Shown here one piece after another: positions 38,301-47,357 of a DNA stretch of 64,000 nt; the first letter of the stretch is position 1; each line of letters opens with the position of its first letter. The translations under genes and the position numbers were made by a program. The DNA lies in assembly GCF_004342915.1 (NCBI RefSeq), contig NZ_SLWL01000001.1, positions 496,001 to 560,000 on the forward strand, in the 5' to 3' direction. The notes below the pieces were generated by a model. That model was not told the DNA's origin. It made no database searches and saw only the letters and a list, made by a program, of their open reading frames with translations. The DNA is from Camelimonas lactis (GTDB lineage Bacteria > Pseudomonadota > Alphaproteobacteria > Rhizobiales > Beijerinckiaceae).

Positions 38301-39482
38301 CTATCCTTCCCCGTCCTCCAGCCTGGCGCGGTTGGTGTAGCGAGCATTGCCGAGGCCGGTGCCGATGGTCAGCACGCCCCAGTGGGTTACGTCCTGCATG
38401 AAGGGCGTCTGGCTCAGGCCCTGCACGACCGCATCGTTGTGCATCACCACCGCCGTTTCATGGCCGCCGATCTCCGGGATTGCCTCGCGCAGGCAGTGGG
38501 CCAGGTTGAAGCGTGAACTTTCCCAATTGCCCGGCAGGTTCTGGCCGCCCCGGGTGATGGCGCCGTCCGGGCCGATGACGCCTGGAACGCCAACGCCGAT
38601 CAGCGGGCACAGGCGGCGGCCGTTGCTGTCGGCCATGGCGATCAGCTCCGCCAGCATGTCGGTGAGCCGCCTCACCGCCTCATCGCGTTTGGGGTCATCG
38701 TCGCGATGGCGCCAGAGGGTGGATTTCCAGACCCGGGCCTTCGACAGGTCCTTTTTCTTCTTCAGGTTCACGTCGATGACGCCGCAGCGGATGTTCGAGC
38801 CGCCCACGTCCACGGCCAGAATGGCGTCGTGGCCTTCATAAACCCACGCCGGGGCCAGATGGGCGCAACCAATCAGCCCGGCTTCGTCCGGGTGGTGGCG
38901 GATCATCTCCATGTCGATGTCGACGCCTTGGCTTTTCAGCAGCACCATCGCCCGGCCCACGGCCAGTTCGCCGACGCGGCTCTGTTTCAGCCCGCCGCCG
39001 ACGACGATGCGCTCCGTGCCCTTCCAGGCTGTGTCATTGAGAAAGCGCCGCGCCACATGGGCCAGCTCCCCGGCAAAGTGCTCGATGGCGCCGAGCACGA
39101 CGCCCGCCGCTTCCAGATCGCCTTTGGTGAGAAGCCGGTCGAGGGTGGATTTGCTGATGTCGGCGCTGGGGTTGTCGCCGAGGGGGTCGCCGTCGCGGTC
39201 GTTCTGGCGCAGCGCCTTGCGGATTTCATCAAGCGTGGCGCGAAACGCCCGGCCGCTGGCGCGATCGCCGACAAAGCCTTCCCTGTCGCGGATTTCCAGG
39301 TTGTAGCTGTCAACCAGAACGGATGACAGGGATTGGGCGCCGTGGACGGCGACACCGGCGGGCGACGGCGCATCGTCGCCTTTCGCCTGCTTCCGGCCCT
39401 TGCCGGCGGCGGATTTCTTGGGTTTTGCGGATTTTCCGGCCGCCGTTTTTTTGCCCGATCGGGCTGACGCTGATCTGGCCAT
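38301..39482 (-). CDS. ROK-fold kinase-like protein with circularly permuted motif order
   Basis: 393 residues. Residues 1-45 are a Lys/Ala-rich, probably disordered tail. Residues 121-212 then read like the C-terminal part of an ordinary ROK kinase (helices, IVVGGGLKQSRVGELAVGR, HPDEAGLIGCAHLA). Only afterwards, at 220-390, come the N-terminal ROK blocks: phosphate-1 motif ILAVDVGGSNIRCGVIDVN, GVGVPGVIGPDGAI, the active-site-like HNDAVVQGL at 348-356 and phosphate-2-like LTIGTGLGNA. The usual Cys-rich zinc motif of ROK proteins is not seen. Sugar substrate unknown. Related proteins of this size are, as far as I recall, widespread in Hyphomicrobiales as ROK family protein. Confidence 0.88.
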   Translation of the reverse strand: MARSASARSGKKTAAGKSAKPKKSAAGKGRKQAKGDDAPSPAGVAVHGAQSLSSVLVDSYNLEIRDREGFVGDRASGRAFRATLDEIRKALRQNDRDGDPLGDNPSADISKSTLDRLLTKGDLEAAGVVLGAIEHFAGELAHVARRFLNDTAWKGTERIVVGGGLKQSRVGELAVGRAMVLLKSQGVDIDMEMIRHHPDEAGLIGCAHLAPAWVYEGHDAILAVDVGGSNIRCGVIDVNLKKKKDLSKARVWKSTLWRHRDDDPKRDEAVRRLTDMLAELIAMADSNGRRLCPLIGVGVPGVIGPDGAITRGGQNLPGNWESSRFNLAHCLREAIPEIGGHETAVVMHNDAVVQGLSQTPFMQDVTHWGVLTIGTGLGNARYTNRARLEDGEG

Positions 39483-39530
39483 TCATCCCCCGGTTCGGGA
39501 CGCAATGGTTCATCGCGTCCGCCTTCTGAC

Positions 39531-39564
39531 AAAATGGCCTGAAGCGCAAGGGCGCCTTCAGGCC
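39531..39564 (-). terminator. terminator downstream of ribB
   Basis: Nine-pair stem GGCCTGAAG (39536-39544) / CTTCAGGCC (39556-39564); read on the minus strand it is followed by ATTTTG. It lies between the ribB stop and the ROK gene start. Confidence 0.7.
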
Positions 39565-39614
39565 TCTTCAGTCAGAAAACCGCCGGGGCGTGCTTTCGTT
39601 CCGCAGGCCAGGCG

Positions 39615-40697
39615 TCAGCCTTCAACCGGTTCGGTGCGGACGATTTCGATGCCGAAGCCGGCGAGGCCGACGAAGGCGCGGGGCGTCGAGGACAGGTTGA
39701 CAATGGAGGAGACGCCGAGATCACGCAGGATTTGCGCGCCGAGGCCAATCTCGCGCCATTCGCGCACACGGCTTTCCTCGGCGCTGACCGGGTGCTTGCC
39801 CTCGTCCTGGCGGTGCAGGGGCACGCCGGCGGAGCCATCGCGCAGATAGATCAGCACGCCGCGGCCGTCGCGGGCAAACCTGGCCAGGGCCTGATCGACG
39901 GCGGAAGGGCCGAACAGGTCAGCCACCACGTCGGCGCGGTGAAGGCGGGCCGGCACAGCCTCGCCATTGCCGATGGGGCCCATGACGAAGGCGAAGTGCT
40001 GCACGGTGTCGAGATTGGTTTCGTAAGCGTAGCCGGTGAGGTCGCCGTATCGGGTATGCACCGGAAACGTTCCCACGCGCTCCACCAGCTTTTCGCGGGA
40101 GCGGCGGAAGGCGATCAGATCGGCCACCGAAATGCGCTTGAGATTGTGCGTGGCGGCGAAGGCGTCGATCTGCTCGCCCTTCATCACCGTGCCGTCATCA
40201 TTGGCCAGTTCGCAGATCACCCCGACCGGCGGCAGGCCGGCGAGGCGGCACAGGTCCACCGCCGCTTCCGTATGGCCGGAGCGCATCAGCACGCCGCCGT
40301 CGCGGGCAATCAGCGGGAAAACGTGGCCCGGGCGGACAAAATCGTCCGGCCCCATGTTGCCATTGGCCAGGGCGCGCACGGTGTTGGCGCGCTGCTCGGC
40401 GGAAATGCCGGTGGTGAGGCCGTGGCGCACGTCGACGGTGACGGTGAAGGCGGTGCCGAGCGGCGCGTCATTGGCGGCCACCATCGGATCAAGCCGCAAC
40501 CGCTGGGCTTCCTCGCGCGATGTCGGCGCGCAGACGATGCCGCAGGTATTGCGGATGATGAACGCCATCTTCTCCGTGGTGCACAAGGAGGCGGCGCAGA
40601 TCAGATCGCCCTCGTTCTCGCGGTCGTCGTCATCGGTGACGATGATGATTTCGCCGCGGGCGATGGCTTCGATGGCTTCGTTGACGTTGTTCGACAT
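39615..40697 (-). CDS. ribB: 3,4-dihydroxy-2-butanone-4-phosphate synthase with degenerate GTP cyclohydrolase II domain
   Basis: 360 residues. The N-terminal 205 residues are a complete RibB domain: DDDDRENEGDL (22-32), then RPGHVFPL (122-129) and SGHTEAAVDL (140-149) hold the acid loop and ribulose-5-phosphate site. It makes the four-carbon riboflavin precursor. The C-terminal part (about 205-355) has the RibA fold pattern, but where the zinc-cysteine motif of GTP cyclohydrolase II should be it reads RLHRADVVADLFG (251-263), with no cysteines, so cyclohydrolase activity is unlikely. It is cotranscribed downstream of aroC (149-base gap). No FMN riboswitch is seen upstream. Confidence 0.94.
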   Translation of the reverse strand: MSNNVNEAIEAIARGEIIIVTDDDDRENEGDLICAASLCTTEKMAFIIRNTCGIVCAPTSREEAQRLRLDPMVAANDAPLGTAFTVTVDVRHGLTTGISAEQRANTVRALANGNMGPDDFVRPGHVFPLIARDGGVLMRSGHTEAAVDLCRLAGLPPVGVICELANDDGTVMKGEQIDAFAATHNLKRISVADLIAFRRSREKLVERVGTFPVHTRYGDLTGYAYETNLDTVQHFAFVMGPIGNGEAVPARLHRADVVADLFGPSAVDQALARFARDGRGVLIYLRDGSAGVPLHRQDEGKHPVSAEESRVREWREIGLGAQILRDLGVSSIVNLSSTPRAFVGLAGFGIEIVRTEPVEG

Positions 40698-40846
40698 GAG
40701 GTTTCCGTCCGGACGTTTTCATGGGGCGGTCTTGTCGGCGCCGCGCCAGCGCGACATCCGTTCACACTGAACCGGATATTGCTCCGCCGCTTTGATCAAA
40801 CGCACTCTCCCCGGGAAAAATGGACCGCACCTTTCCCGAAAATGCT

Positions 40847-41959
40847 TCAGGCGCCCGGCCAGTGGCGGACGCCGCCGGTCTGGGCGCGATCGCGCAGGTA
40901 GTGATCGGCGATGGCGCAGGCGACCATGGCCTCGCCCACCGGCACGGCGCGCAGGCCGACGCAGGGGTCGTGGCGCCCCCTGGTCAGAATGTCGGCTTCG
41001 TGGCCGGCGCGGTCAATGGTCTGCCGCGGCGTCAGGATCGACGAGGTCGGCTTCACCGCGAACCGGGCGATGACCGCCTGGCCGGTGGAAATGCCGCCGA
41101 CAACGCCGCCGGCGTGATTGGACAGGAACAGCGGCCGCCCGTCGTTACCCATGCGCAGTTCGTCGGCGTTCTGCTCGCCGGTCAGCTCCGCAGCGGCGAA
41201 GCCGTCGCCGATCTCGACGCCCTTCACCGCGTTGATGCTCATCAGATTGGCGGCGATGTCCGTGTCGAGCTTGCCGTAGACCGGCGCGCCAAGGCCTGCC
41301 GGAACGCCCTCCGCCACCACCTCGATAACCGCGCCGATGGAGGAGCCGCTCTTGCGGACGCCGTCCAGATAGGCGGCGAACACGTCGACCATGGCCGCGT
41401 CGGGGCAGAAGAACGGGTTATCGTTGATGATCGACCAGTCCCAGTTGGCGCGGTTGATCCTGTGCGGACCAATCTGCACGACAGCGCCGCGCACCACGAG
41501 GCCCGGGACCACCTTGCGGGCGATGGCGCCGGCGGCGACGCGCATGGCGGTTTCGCGCGCCGACGAGCGGCCGCCGCCGCGATAGTCGCGCACGCCATAT
41601 TTCACGTCATAGGCGAAGTCGGCGTGGCCGGGACGGTACTTGTCCTTGATGTCGCCGTAGTCCTTCGAGCGCTGGTCGGTGTTCTCGATCAGCAGGCCGA
41701 TGGACGTACCCGTCGTGATCTGCTCGCCGCTTTCCGGGTGGGGGAACACGCCGGAGAGGATTTTGACCTCATCGGCCTCGCGGCGCTGGGTGGTGAAGCG
41801 CGACTGGCCGGGTTTGCGCCGGTCGAGGTCATGCTGGATGTCGGCTTCCGTCAGCGGAAGGCCTGGAGGGCAGCCGTCGACCACGCAGCCAATGGCCGGG
41901 CCGTGGCTTTCGCCAAAGGTGGTGACGCGGAACAGGTGGCCGAATGAGTTGTGCGACAT
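40847..41959 (-). CDS. aroC: chorismate synthase
   Basis: 370 residues. It converts 5-enolpyruvylshikimate-3-phosphate to chorismate, needing reduced FMN. Signatures: [19 protein letters not shown] at the start, the block [19 protein letters not shown], and [19 protein letters not shown] near the end, all with the conserved His and Arg residues. The start reads [20 protein letters not shown], the standard N-terminus. It lies between the Pls-type gene upstream and ribB downstream, all minus strand; a terminator separates it from the Pls-type gene, so it has its own promoter in 41960-42046. Confidence 0.97.
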   Translation of the reverse strand: MSHNSFGHLFRVTTFGESHGPAIGCVVDGCPPGLPLTEADIQHDLDRRKPGQSRFTTQRREADEVKILSGVFPHPESGEQITTGTSIGLLIENTDQRSKDYGDIKDKYRPGHADFAYDVKYGVRDYRGGGRSSARETAMRVAAGAIARKVVPGLVVRGAVVQIGPHRINRANWDWSIINDNPFFCPDAAMVDVFAAYLDGVRKSGSSIGAVIEVVAEGVPAGLGAPVYGKLDTDIAANLMSINAVKGVEIGDGFAAAELTGEQNADELRMGNDGRPLFLSNHAGGVVGGISTGQAVIARFAVKPTSSILTPRQTIDRAGHEADILTRGRHDPCVGLRAVPVGEAMVACAIADHYLRDRAQTGGVRHWPGA

Positions 41960-42046
41960 GGACTTCCTCTGCCGTCTGCATAGGGCTGGCGTCGCGTCCG
42001 GTCAAACCGCGCTCCACATTTTCCGGCGCCGGGAGCAGCGGCGCAT

Positions 42047-42074
42047 GCAAAAGGGCCGGCGTTGCCGCCGGCCC
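42047..42074 (-). terminator. rho-independent terminator of the Pls-type synthetase gene
   Basis: Nine-pair stem GGGCCGGCG (42053-42061) / CGCCGGCCC (42066-42074) with loop TTGC. On the minus strand it is followed by TTTTGC. It lies 24 bases beyond the stop. Confidence 0.8.
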
Positions 42075-42097
42075 CCTGCGTTGTCCGCGCGCTTCGC

Positions 42098-45000
42098 TCA
42101 GGCCGCGATGCGCAGGGCGGCGCCCTTCGTCCGGGCGGCTGCGTCGCCCTGGGGGCGGCGCACCGGCTGGGCCGGGGCGCCAGCCCATTCGGAATGCGCC
42201 GGGAGGCTCTCGCCCTTCATCACCACCGTGGTCTGGCCGATGCGGGCGAAGTCGCCGACATGGGTGTCGTAGAGCACCGTGGAGCCGGCGCCGACCGTGA
42301 CGCCCTTGCCGAGCTCCACCCGGCCCACCTTCATCACCCGGTCCTCATACAGGTGGGTTTGCAGGGTCGAGGTCATGTTGATGGCGCAGTAGTCGCCAAT
42401 TTTGACGCAGTCGAACTCGGTCAGGTCGGTCCAGTCCATCCACACGCCCTTGCCGATCTTCGTTCCATACAGGCGCAGCAGCCAGGGCAGGAAGGGCGTG
42501 CCGCGGAAGAACTCCAGCGACGCCTTGCCAACGAGGCCGCCATAGATCACCGCGACGGCCTCGGTGCGCATGGCCCACCACGACCACATGGGATGGGCGG
42601 TGGGTTTGTAGGCGCCCATCATCAGCCATTTGACGATGGCGGCGAAGGCCACCAGCGCCAGGGCGATAACCACGCCGGCGGCGAGGAAGACGCCGGTGGC
42701 GGTCAGCCAGTCGCCACGGCCGATCGGGTTGGCGATGACGTCGGCGGTCATGTAGCCGCAGGTGATGAACAGGGCGGTGGGCAGCGAGGTGTGGAACGCC
42801 TCGAACAGGCCGCGCCCCAGCAGCTTCAGCTTCGGCGGCTGGTAGGTGAAGTTGGCCGCCACGTCGAACTTCTGCCGCACCGGCAGCCTGATGGCCGGGC
42901 TGCCGAACCAGGTCTCGTTCTCGCCGATATGCAGGTCTTCCGGCATGCGCGACTTGATGCCGAGCAGCGCGCCGTCTTCGATCACCGAGCCGCCGGGGAC
43001 GATGGCGTCATTGCCGAGGAACACCCGGTCGCCGGTCTTCACCGTGCGCAGCTCCATGTAGCCGCGGCGGATCTCCTCGTCGCCGAAGATCACCTCGTCG
43101 CCAAGGAAGTTGCCGGCGCCGATGTCGACCAGGTCGTAGCGGCCGGCGAGGTTGGTGGAAATCTCCGAGCCCTTGCCGATCTTCGCGCCCATCAGGCGAT
43201 ACCAGATGCGCATGAACAGCGTGGCGTAGAGCGAGTTCAGCGTCTCCAGCGTCACCTCGGTGGCGAGGCCCATCAGCCATTTGCGCACATAAGTCCAGGA
43301 GTGGATCGAATAAACGCCAGGGCGGACGCGCGGCAGGATGACCCAGCGGCAGACGATGATCACCGCCATGGAAACGAGGATCAGCGCCAGCGCCGTCGGG
43401 ATGGTGAGCAGCGGCAGCATCGACCAGGACACTTCATGGTCGTTCACGCCGCTGAACAGCCGGTCAAGGTTGTAGAGAATGTAGAAGGCCGGGAAGATCG
43501 GCAGCAGGCCAAGCATCAGCATGACGATATAACCGACGCCATAGACCGCCCCCTGCGCGGCACGGCGGGCCGGGCCAGCTTCCGCCTGGGGCGGCAGGGC
43601 GGCGAGATCGACCATGCCGGTCTTGCGGGCGGGGGAGCCCTCCCATTTCTCGCCGTCGCCGACGACGCCGTTCTCCGGGATCGCGGTCAGGTCGGCGAGT
43701 TCGGCGCCGCGGCCGACGCGGCTGTTGGGGCCGAACGAGCAGGTGTTGCCGGTATAGGCGTCGGCGCCGATGTCGATCGCGCCGATAACCAGTTCATTGC
43801 CCACCACCTGGACGTTGGCGAAGCGGTTCTTGGCGCCCGTGGAGGCGCCGTCGCCGATGGTGATCAGGTCGATGGCGCCAGCCTCGAAATCGCCGATGAT
43901 GGCGTCGCGGCCGATTTTCGCGCCCAGCATGCGCAGATAGACGCGCATCAGCGGCGAGTTTTGCAGGAACTTCAGCGACGTGGCCTGGATCATGCGCTGC
44001 ACGAACCAGACGCGGAAGTAATAGACGCCCCACAGCGGATAGCGGCCGGGTTTCGTGCGGCCGAGCACCGCCCATTTCAGGCCGGCGATCAGCAGCTTGG
44101 CGCCGATGTTGAGCGCGACATAGACGGTGAACAGCGCCGCCATTTCGGCCCAGATCGAGGCGTCCTCGCGCAGCAGGGCGATGGAGGCCAGAAACAGGCC
44201 AAGCCACTGGATGGTCACCACGCCGAGAATCAGCGGCAAGGCGACAGCTTGGGCAAGGCCGCACCAGAAGCGTCGCAGCAGCGGCGGCGGCTCAAACGAC
44301 AGGTCCAGGGCTTCGCCGCCGCCATTGGCCTCCACCAGCGCCGCCATGGCGCGCAGGGTGCGGGCGGCGTAGACGTCCTGCATGGTCAAGGTGGCGTAGG
44401 CCGGATGCCGGCGCACCTCCGAGACGAAGCGGGCCGCCAACAGCGAATGGCCGCCGAGATCGAGGAAGAAGTCGGCGTCGAACGGGATGGCCTGGCCGGG
44501 GAAGACATGCTTCGCCGCCGCCAGCAGCACCGCCTCGGCGTCGCTCTGCGGCGCTTCGTCCTCAGCCGCTTCGCGGGCGGTGAGCGCAACCCCCTTCAGC
44601 GTTTTGCGGTCGATCTTGCCGGAGGTGAGGCGGGGCAGGGTCGTCGCCAGCTCGAAATGCGACGGGCACATGTAGGACGGCAGGCGCTCACGCAGGCCAG
44701 CGCGCAGGGCCATGCGGTCGATGCTCTGGCCCGGCTGGGCGACGAGGAAGGCGACCAGCCGGTCGACGCCCTCATCCTGGCGCACCACCACGGCGGCCTG
44801 GGCGACGTTGGGGAAATCGGCAAGCGCCGCTTCGATCTCGCCCAGCTCGACGCGAAAACCGCGGATCTTGACCTGGTCGTCGATGCGGCCGTGGAAAACG
44901 ATGTTGCCTGTGGCGTCGAGGCTGACGGCGTCGCCGGAGCGGTACAGCACCGGGTCGACCGGCTTTTTGTCCGTGGCGAAGGGATTGGCGATGAACTTCT

Positions 45001-46174
45001 CCGCCGTCAGCTCCGGACGGCGCAGATAGCCCTGGGCGACGCCGGGGCCGCCGATCAGCAGTTCGCCTTCCGCGCCGGGGGCGACCGGGTTCAGCTGCTC
45101 GTCCACCACATAGCAGGTGTAATTGGGGATCGGCTTGCCGATGGTGACGGTTTCGCCGGGCACAACTTCAGCCACGGTGGCGACCACGGTCACTTCCGTC
45201 GGGCCATAGGTGTTGAAAATGCGCCGGTCCTGACGGGCCCAGCGGGCGATCAGTGGCGCCGGCAGCGCCTCGCCGCCAAGCAGGATCACCCGCAGCCCAC
45301 GCACGTCGCGCGGCAGCAGGGCCAGCAGGGTCGGCACGGTGTCGAGCACGGTGACGCCAGCGGCCTCCAGCACGTCGGGCAGGCGCTCGATGTCGCTCAT
45401 CACCTCCGGCGTCGCCACCGTCAGGGTCGCGCCAACCAGGTATGGAACCCAGATTTCCTCCATCGACAGGTCGAAGGCGACGGAGGCGCCCTGAAACACC
45501 ACGTCGTCGGAGGTCAGGCCGTAGACGTCATTGGCGGCGCGCAGGAAGTGGCAGATGTTGCGCTGGCTGATGACGATGCCCTTGGGCGCGCCCGTGGAGC
45601 CCGAGGTATAGATCATATAGGCGGGGCTGTCGGCGCTCTGGCCGCGCGCGCGCGGGTCGGGGAGGTCCGGCAGGTCGCCGGCGGCGGCTTCCGCCTGCAG
45701 CGCCTCGACGCTCCAGACCGCGAATTTGGCGCCGCGCGCCCGGGCGGCGAAGCTGTCGCAGGTCAGCAGGCCCCTGGCGCCGGCGTCGGCGAGGCAGACG
45801 GCGATGCGATCAACCGGAGCGTCGGCGTCGAACGGCAGCCAGGCGGCGCCGGTGCGGGTGACGGCGATCTGGGCCATCAGCAGGGCGACGCCGCGCGGCG
45901 CCCACAGGCCAACCACGTCGCCAGGGCCGATGCCCTTCGCCGCCAGCGCCCGGGCCATCTGGCCGGTCAGTTCGTTGACCTGGGCGTAGGTCCAGACCTG
46001 GTCGCCACTGGCGTAGGCAATGCGATAGCCGCGCAGGCGCACGGTCGCGGCGAAAATCTCGGCCAGGGTTTCATCACGCGCGAACTCCGGCCGCACGGGA
46101 CCGGACAGCATGAATTGCGACGCCACATGGCCGGCGGTAGCCCCCACATTCACGTCTTCGCCTGGTGTTCTCAT
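42098..46174 (-). CDS. Pls/PosA-type nonribosomal peptide synthetase, A-T-membrane-C3 architecture
   Basis: 1358 residues from the ATG reading MRTPGEDVNVGATAG, with GAGGG a few bases upstream; longer upstream starts are unlikely. Adenylation domain about 30-525: A3 YTSGSTGAPKG (189-199), FDLSMEEIW with Asp235, A5 NTYGPTE (321-327), A7 YRSGD, A8 GRIDDQVKIRGFRVE, A10 TSGKIDRK. Carrier domain with Ser577 in FFLDLGGHSLLA. Then membrane helices alternate with three left-handed beta-helix-like acyltransferase repeats starting near MLGAKIGRDA, LMGAKIGKGS and LYGTKIGKGV. No ordinary condensation or thioesterase domain is present. This is the plan of epsilon-poly-L-lysine synthetase (Pls), which makes isopeptide-linked homopolymers; the amino acid used here is unknown. 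Confidence 0.93.
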   Translation of the reverse strand: MRTPGEDVNVGATAGHVASQFMLSGPVRPEFARDETLAEIFAATVRLRGYRIAYASGDQVWTYAQVNELTGQMARALAAKGIGPGDVVGLWAPRGVALLMAQIAVTRTGAAWLPFDADAPVDRIAVCLADAGARGLLTCDSFAARARGAKFAVWSVEALQAEAAAGDLPDLPDPRARGQSADSPAYMIYTSGSTGAPKGIVISQRNICHFLRAANDVYGLTSDDVVFQGASVAFDLSMEEIWVPYLVGATLTVATPEVMSDIERLPDVLEAAGVTVLDTVPTLLALLPRDVRGLRVILLGGEALPAPLIARWARQDRRIFNTYGPTEVTVVATVAEVVPGETVTIGKPIPNYTCYVVDEQLNPVAPGAEGELLIGGPGVAQGYLRRPELTAEKFIANPFATDKKPVDPVLYRSGDAVSLDATGNIVFHGRIDDQVKIRGFRVELGEIEAALADFPNVAQAAVVVRQDEGVDRLVAFLVAQPGQSIDRMALRAGLRERLPSYMCPSHFELATTLPRLTSGKIDRKTLKGVALTAREAAEDEAPQSDAEAVLLAAAKHVFPGQAIPFDADFFLDLGGHSLLAARFVSEVRRHPAYATLTMQDVYAARTLRAMAALVEANGGGEALDLSFEPPPLLRRFWCGLAQAVALPLILGVVTIQWLGLFLASIALLREDASIWAEMAALFTVYVALNIGAKLLIAGLKWAVLGRTKPGRYPLWGVYYFRVWFVQRMIQATSLKFLQNSPLMRVYLRMLGAKIGRDAIIGDFEAGAIDLITIGDGASTGAKNRFANVQVVGNELVIGAIDIGADAYTGNTCSFGPNSRVGRGAELADLTAIPENGVVGDGEKWEGSPARKTGMVDLAALPPQAEAGPARRAAQGAVYGVGYIVMLMLGLLPIFPAFYILYNLDRLFSGVNDHEVSWSMLPLLTIPTALALILVSMAVIIVCRWVILPRVRPGVYSIHSWTYVRKWLMGLATEVTLETLNSLYATLFMRIWYRLMGAKIGKGSEISTNLAGRYDLVDIGAGNFLGDEVIFGDEEIRRGYMELRTVKTGDRVFLGNDAIVPGGSVIEDGALLGIKSRMPEDLHIGENETWFGSPAIRLPVRQKFDVAANFTYQPPKLKLLGRGLFEAFHTSLPTALFITCGYMTADVIANPIGRGDWLTATGVFLAAGVVIALALVAFAAIVKWLMMGAYKPTAHPMWSWWAMRTEAVAVIYGGLVGKASLEFFRGTPFLPWLLRLYGTKIGKGVWMDWTDLTEFDCVKIGDYCAINMTSTLQTHLYEDRVMKVGRVELGKGVTVGAGSTVLYDTHVGDFARIGQTTVVMKGESLPAHSEWAGAPAQPVRRPQGDAAARTKGAALRIAA

Positions 46175-46641
46175 CTTGCCCTCGCCTGGACGGCCTTCCG
46201 TCCATGGATGCTGCGGCAGACCCAGGATTCCACAGGGAAAGGGCCTGCATGGGCGGATGATTGCGCCTGGCTGCCTGAACCGCGCATGAACGAAAATGAA
46301 CGGAATGATGAACGCGACCAGGCGGGGCCGGGGAGCGTTCAGGCAGGGTTGGAGCGGGGGAGCCGCGACGGCGCGGGGGATAGCCGGAGCCGCCGGGATA
46401 TCAAGGCTTTTCAGGCGCCCACAGGCCAGTGGAAGCCCCTCCGGATGTCTGGGCGGCCACCCACAGCTCATGACCGGGCTCGCGCAGGTCATGACGCAAA
46501 TGTGGCGTTTCAGCCACACATGGGGACGTCAGATATGGGAACGTCACACATGGGAGGGCCACGGGAGAGGATGGGGCGCCGGCGCGAGGGCGCCCGGGCG
46601 TTCCGGTCCGCAAGGCGGACATGCGAAAGGCGCCCGAAACC
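46175..46641. other. 467-base gap between the phosphatase stop and the Pls-type start
   Basis: Holds the promoter region of the Pls-type gene and, at 46516-46560, a 15-base tandem repeat. A short 6-pair inverted repeat GTCCGC-AAG-GCGGAC lies at 46606-46620 near the phosphatase stop without a T-run. No gene is seen. Confidence 0.5.
46516..46560. repeat. three 15-base tandem repeats
   Basis: ACACATGGGGACGTC (46516-46530), AGATATGGGAACGTC (46531-46545) and ACACATGGGAGGGCC (46546-46560), about 340 bases upstream of the Pls-type start codon. The unit length equals that of the repeats at 4084 and 52561. Confidence 0.8.
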
Positions 46642-47349
46642 TCAGCCGTGGCCCGGCGGAGCGTCTTCGGGCAGCCAGCGCCAGCCGTGGGCGTCGATGC
46701 GGAGCACGCGGCCCTGCCAGACCGGGAAATGGACGGCCTCAAGCGGATCAATGGCGCAGGTGAGAGCCAGCAGCGCCCGGGCGACGCCGCCGTGGGAGAC
46801 GATGACCGCATCGCCGTCCAGCGCCGCGATGGCGGGGGCGAGGCGGGCGGCCACGTCGGCGTAACTTTCGCCGTCCGGCGGCGTGTACGTCCACGGCGAC
46901 GCCTTGCGGGCGGCGTGGGCGGCCGGATGGCGCGCCTTGATGTCTTTCCAGGGATGGCCTTCCCAGCGGCCAAAGGAGATTTCGGCCAGCCGTTCGTCGG
47001 CCTGGTAGCCGGCCGGCTCGAGCCCCATGGTCTGGCGCAGGATTTCCATGGTGCGGGCGGCGCGGGCCAGGGGACTGGCCAGCCAGAGGGGGCGGGCTGG
47101 ATCAGGAAGCAGCCCGCCGAGAAGCCGGCCGGCGACCGCCGCCTGGCGTTTGCCGGTGCGGTTCAGCTGCGTGTCGCGCCGGCCTTGCAGGCGTCCGGCG
47201 GCGTTCCAGTCGGTCTCGCCGTGGCGGATGAACCAGATGACGCCGCGCGGCCGGACCCCACAAACGACGGGCGCCTCGGCAGGGAGGGCCTCCTGGCGCC
47301 CCGCGTCCGGTTGTCCGGCGTTTTCGGCCTGCGTCCGTATGGCGTCCAC
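46642..47349 (-). CDS. histidine phosphatase family protein
   Basis: 235 residues if begun at GTG 47349, 8 bases after the fabI stop; there is no in-frame ATG nearby and AAGGA lies 12 bases upstream, so the start is moderately sure. The catalytic RHG motif is VIWFIRHGETDWN, the second histidine is in VIVSHGGVARALL, and SPLARAARTMEIL is the phosphate-pocket arginine block. Members are phosphoglycerate mutase-like phosphatases with varied substrates. The close spacing to fabI indicates one transcript, as in many Hyphomicrobiales. Confidence 0.9.
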   Translation of the reverse strand: MDAIRTQAENAGQPDAGRQEALPAEAPVVCGVRPRGVIWFIRHGETDWNAAGRLQGRRDTQLNRTGKRQAAVAGRLLGGLLPDPARPLWLASPLARAARTMEILRQTMGLEPAGYQADERLAEISFGRWEGHPWKDIKARHPAAHAARKASPWTYTPPDGESYADVAARLAPAIAALDGDAVIVSHGGVARALLALTCAIDPLEAVHFPVWQGRVLRIDAHGWRWLPEDAPPGHG

Positions 47350-47357
47350 GGGCCGGG

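Noticed and set aside
40698-40846. Possible FMN riboswitch upstream of ribB
   Set aside because: The conserved FMN-element words are absent; ribB follows aroC closely and has no structured leader.
42062-46864. A 1600-codon plus-strand frame opposite the Pls-type gene
   Set aside because: Low-complexity Gly/Ala/Arg/His protein without any family; the minus strand carries all adenylation and carrier motifs.
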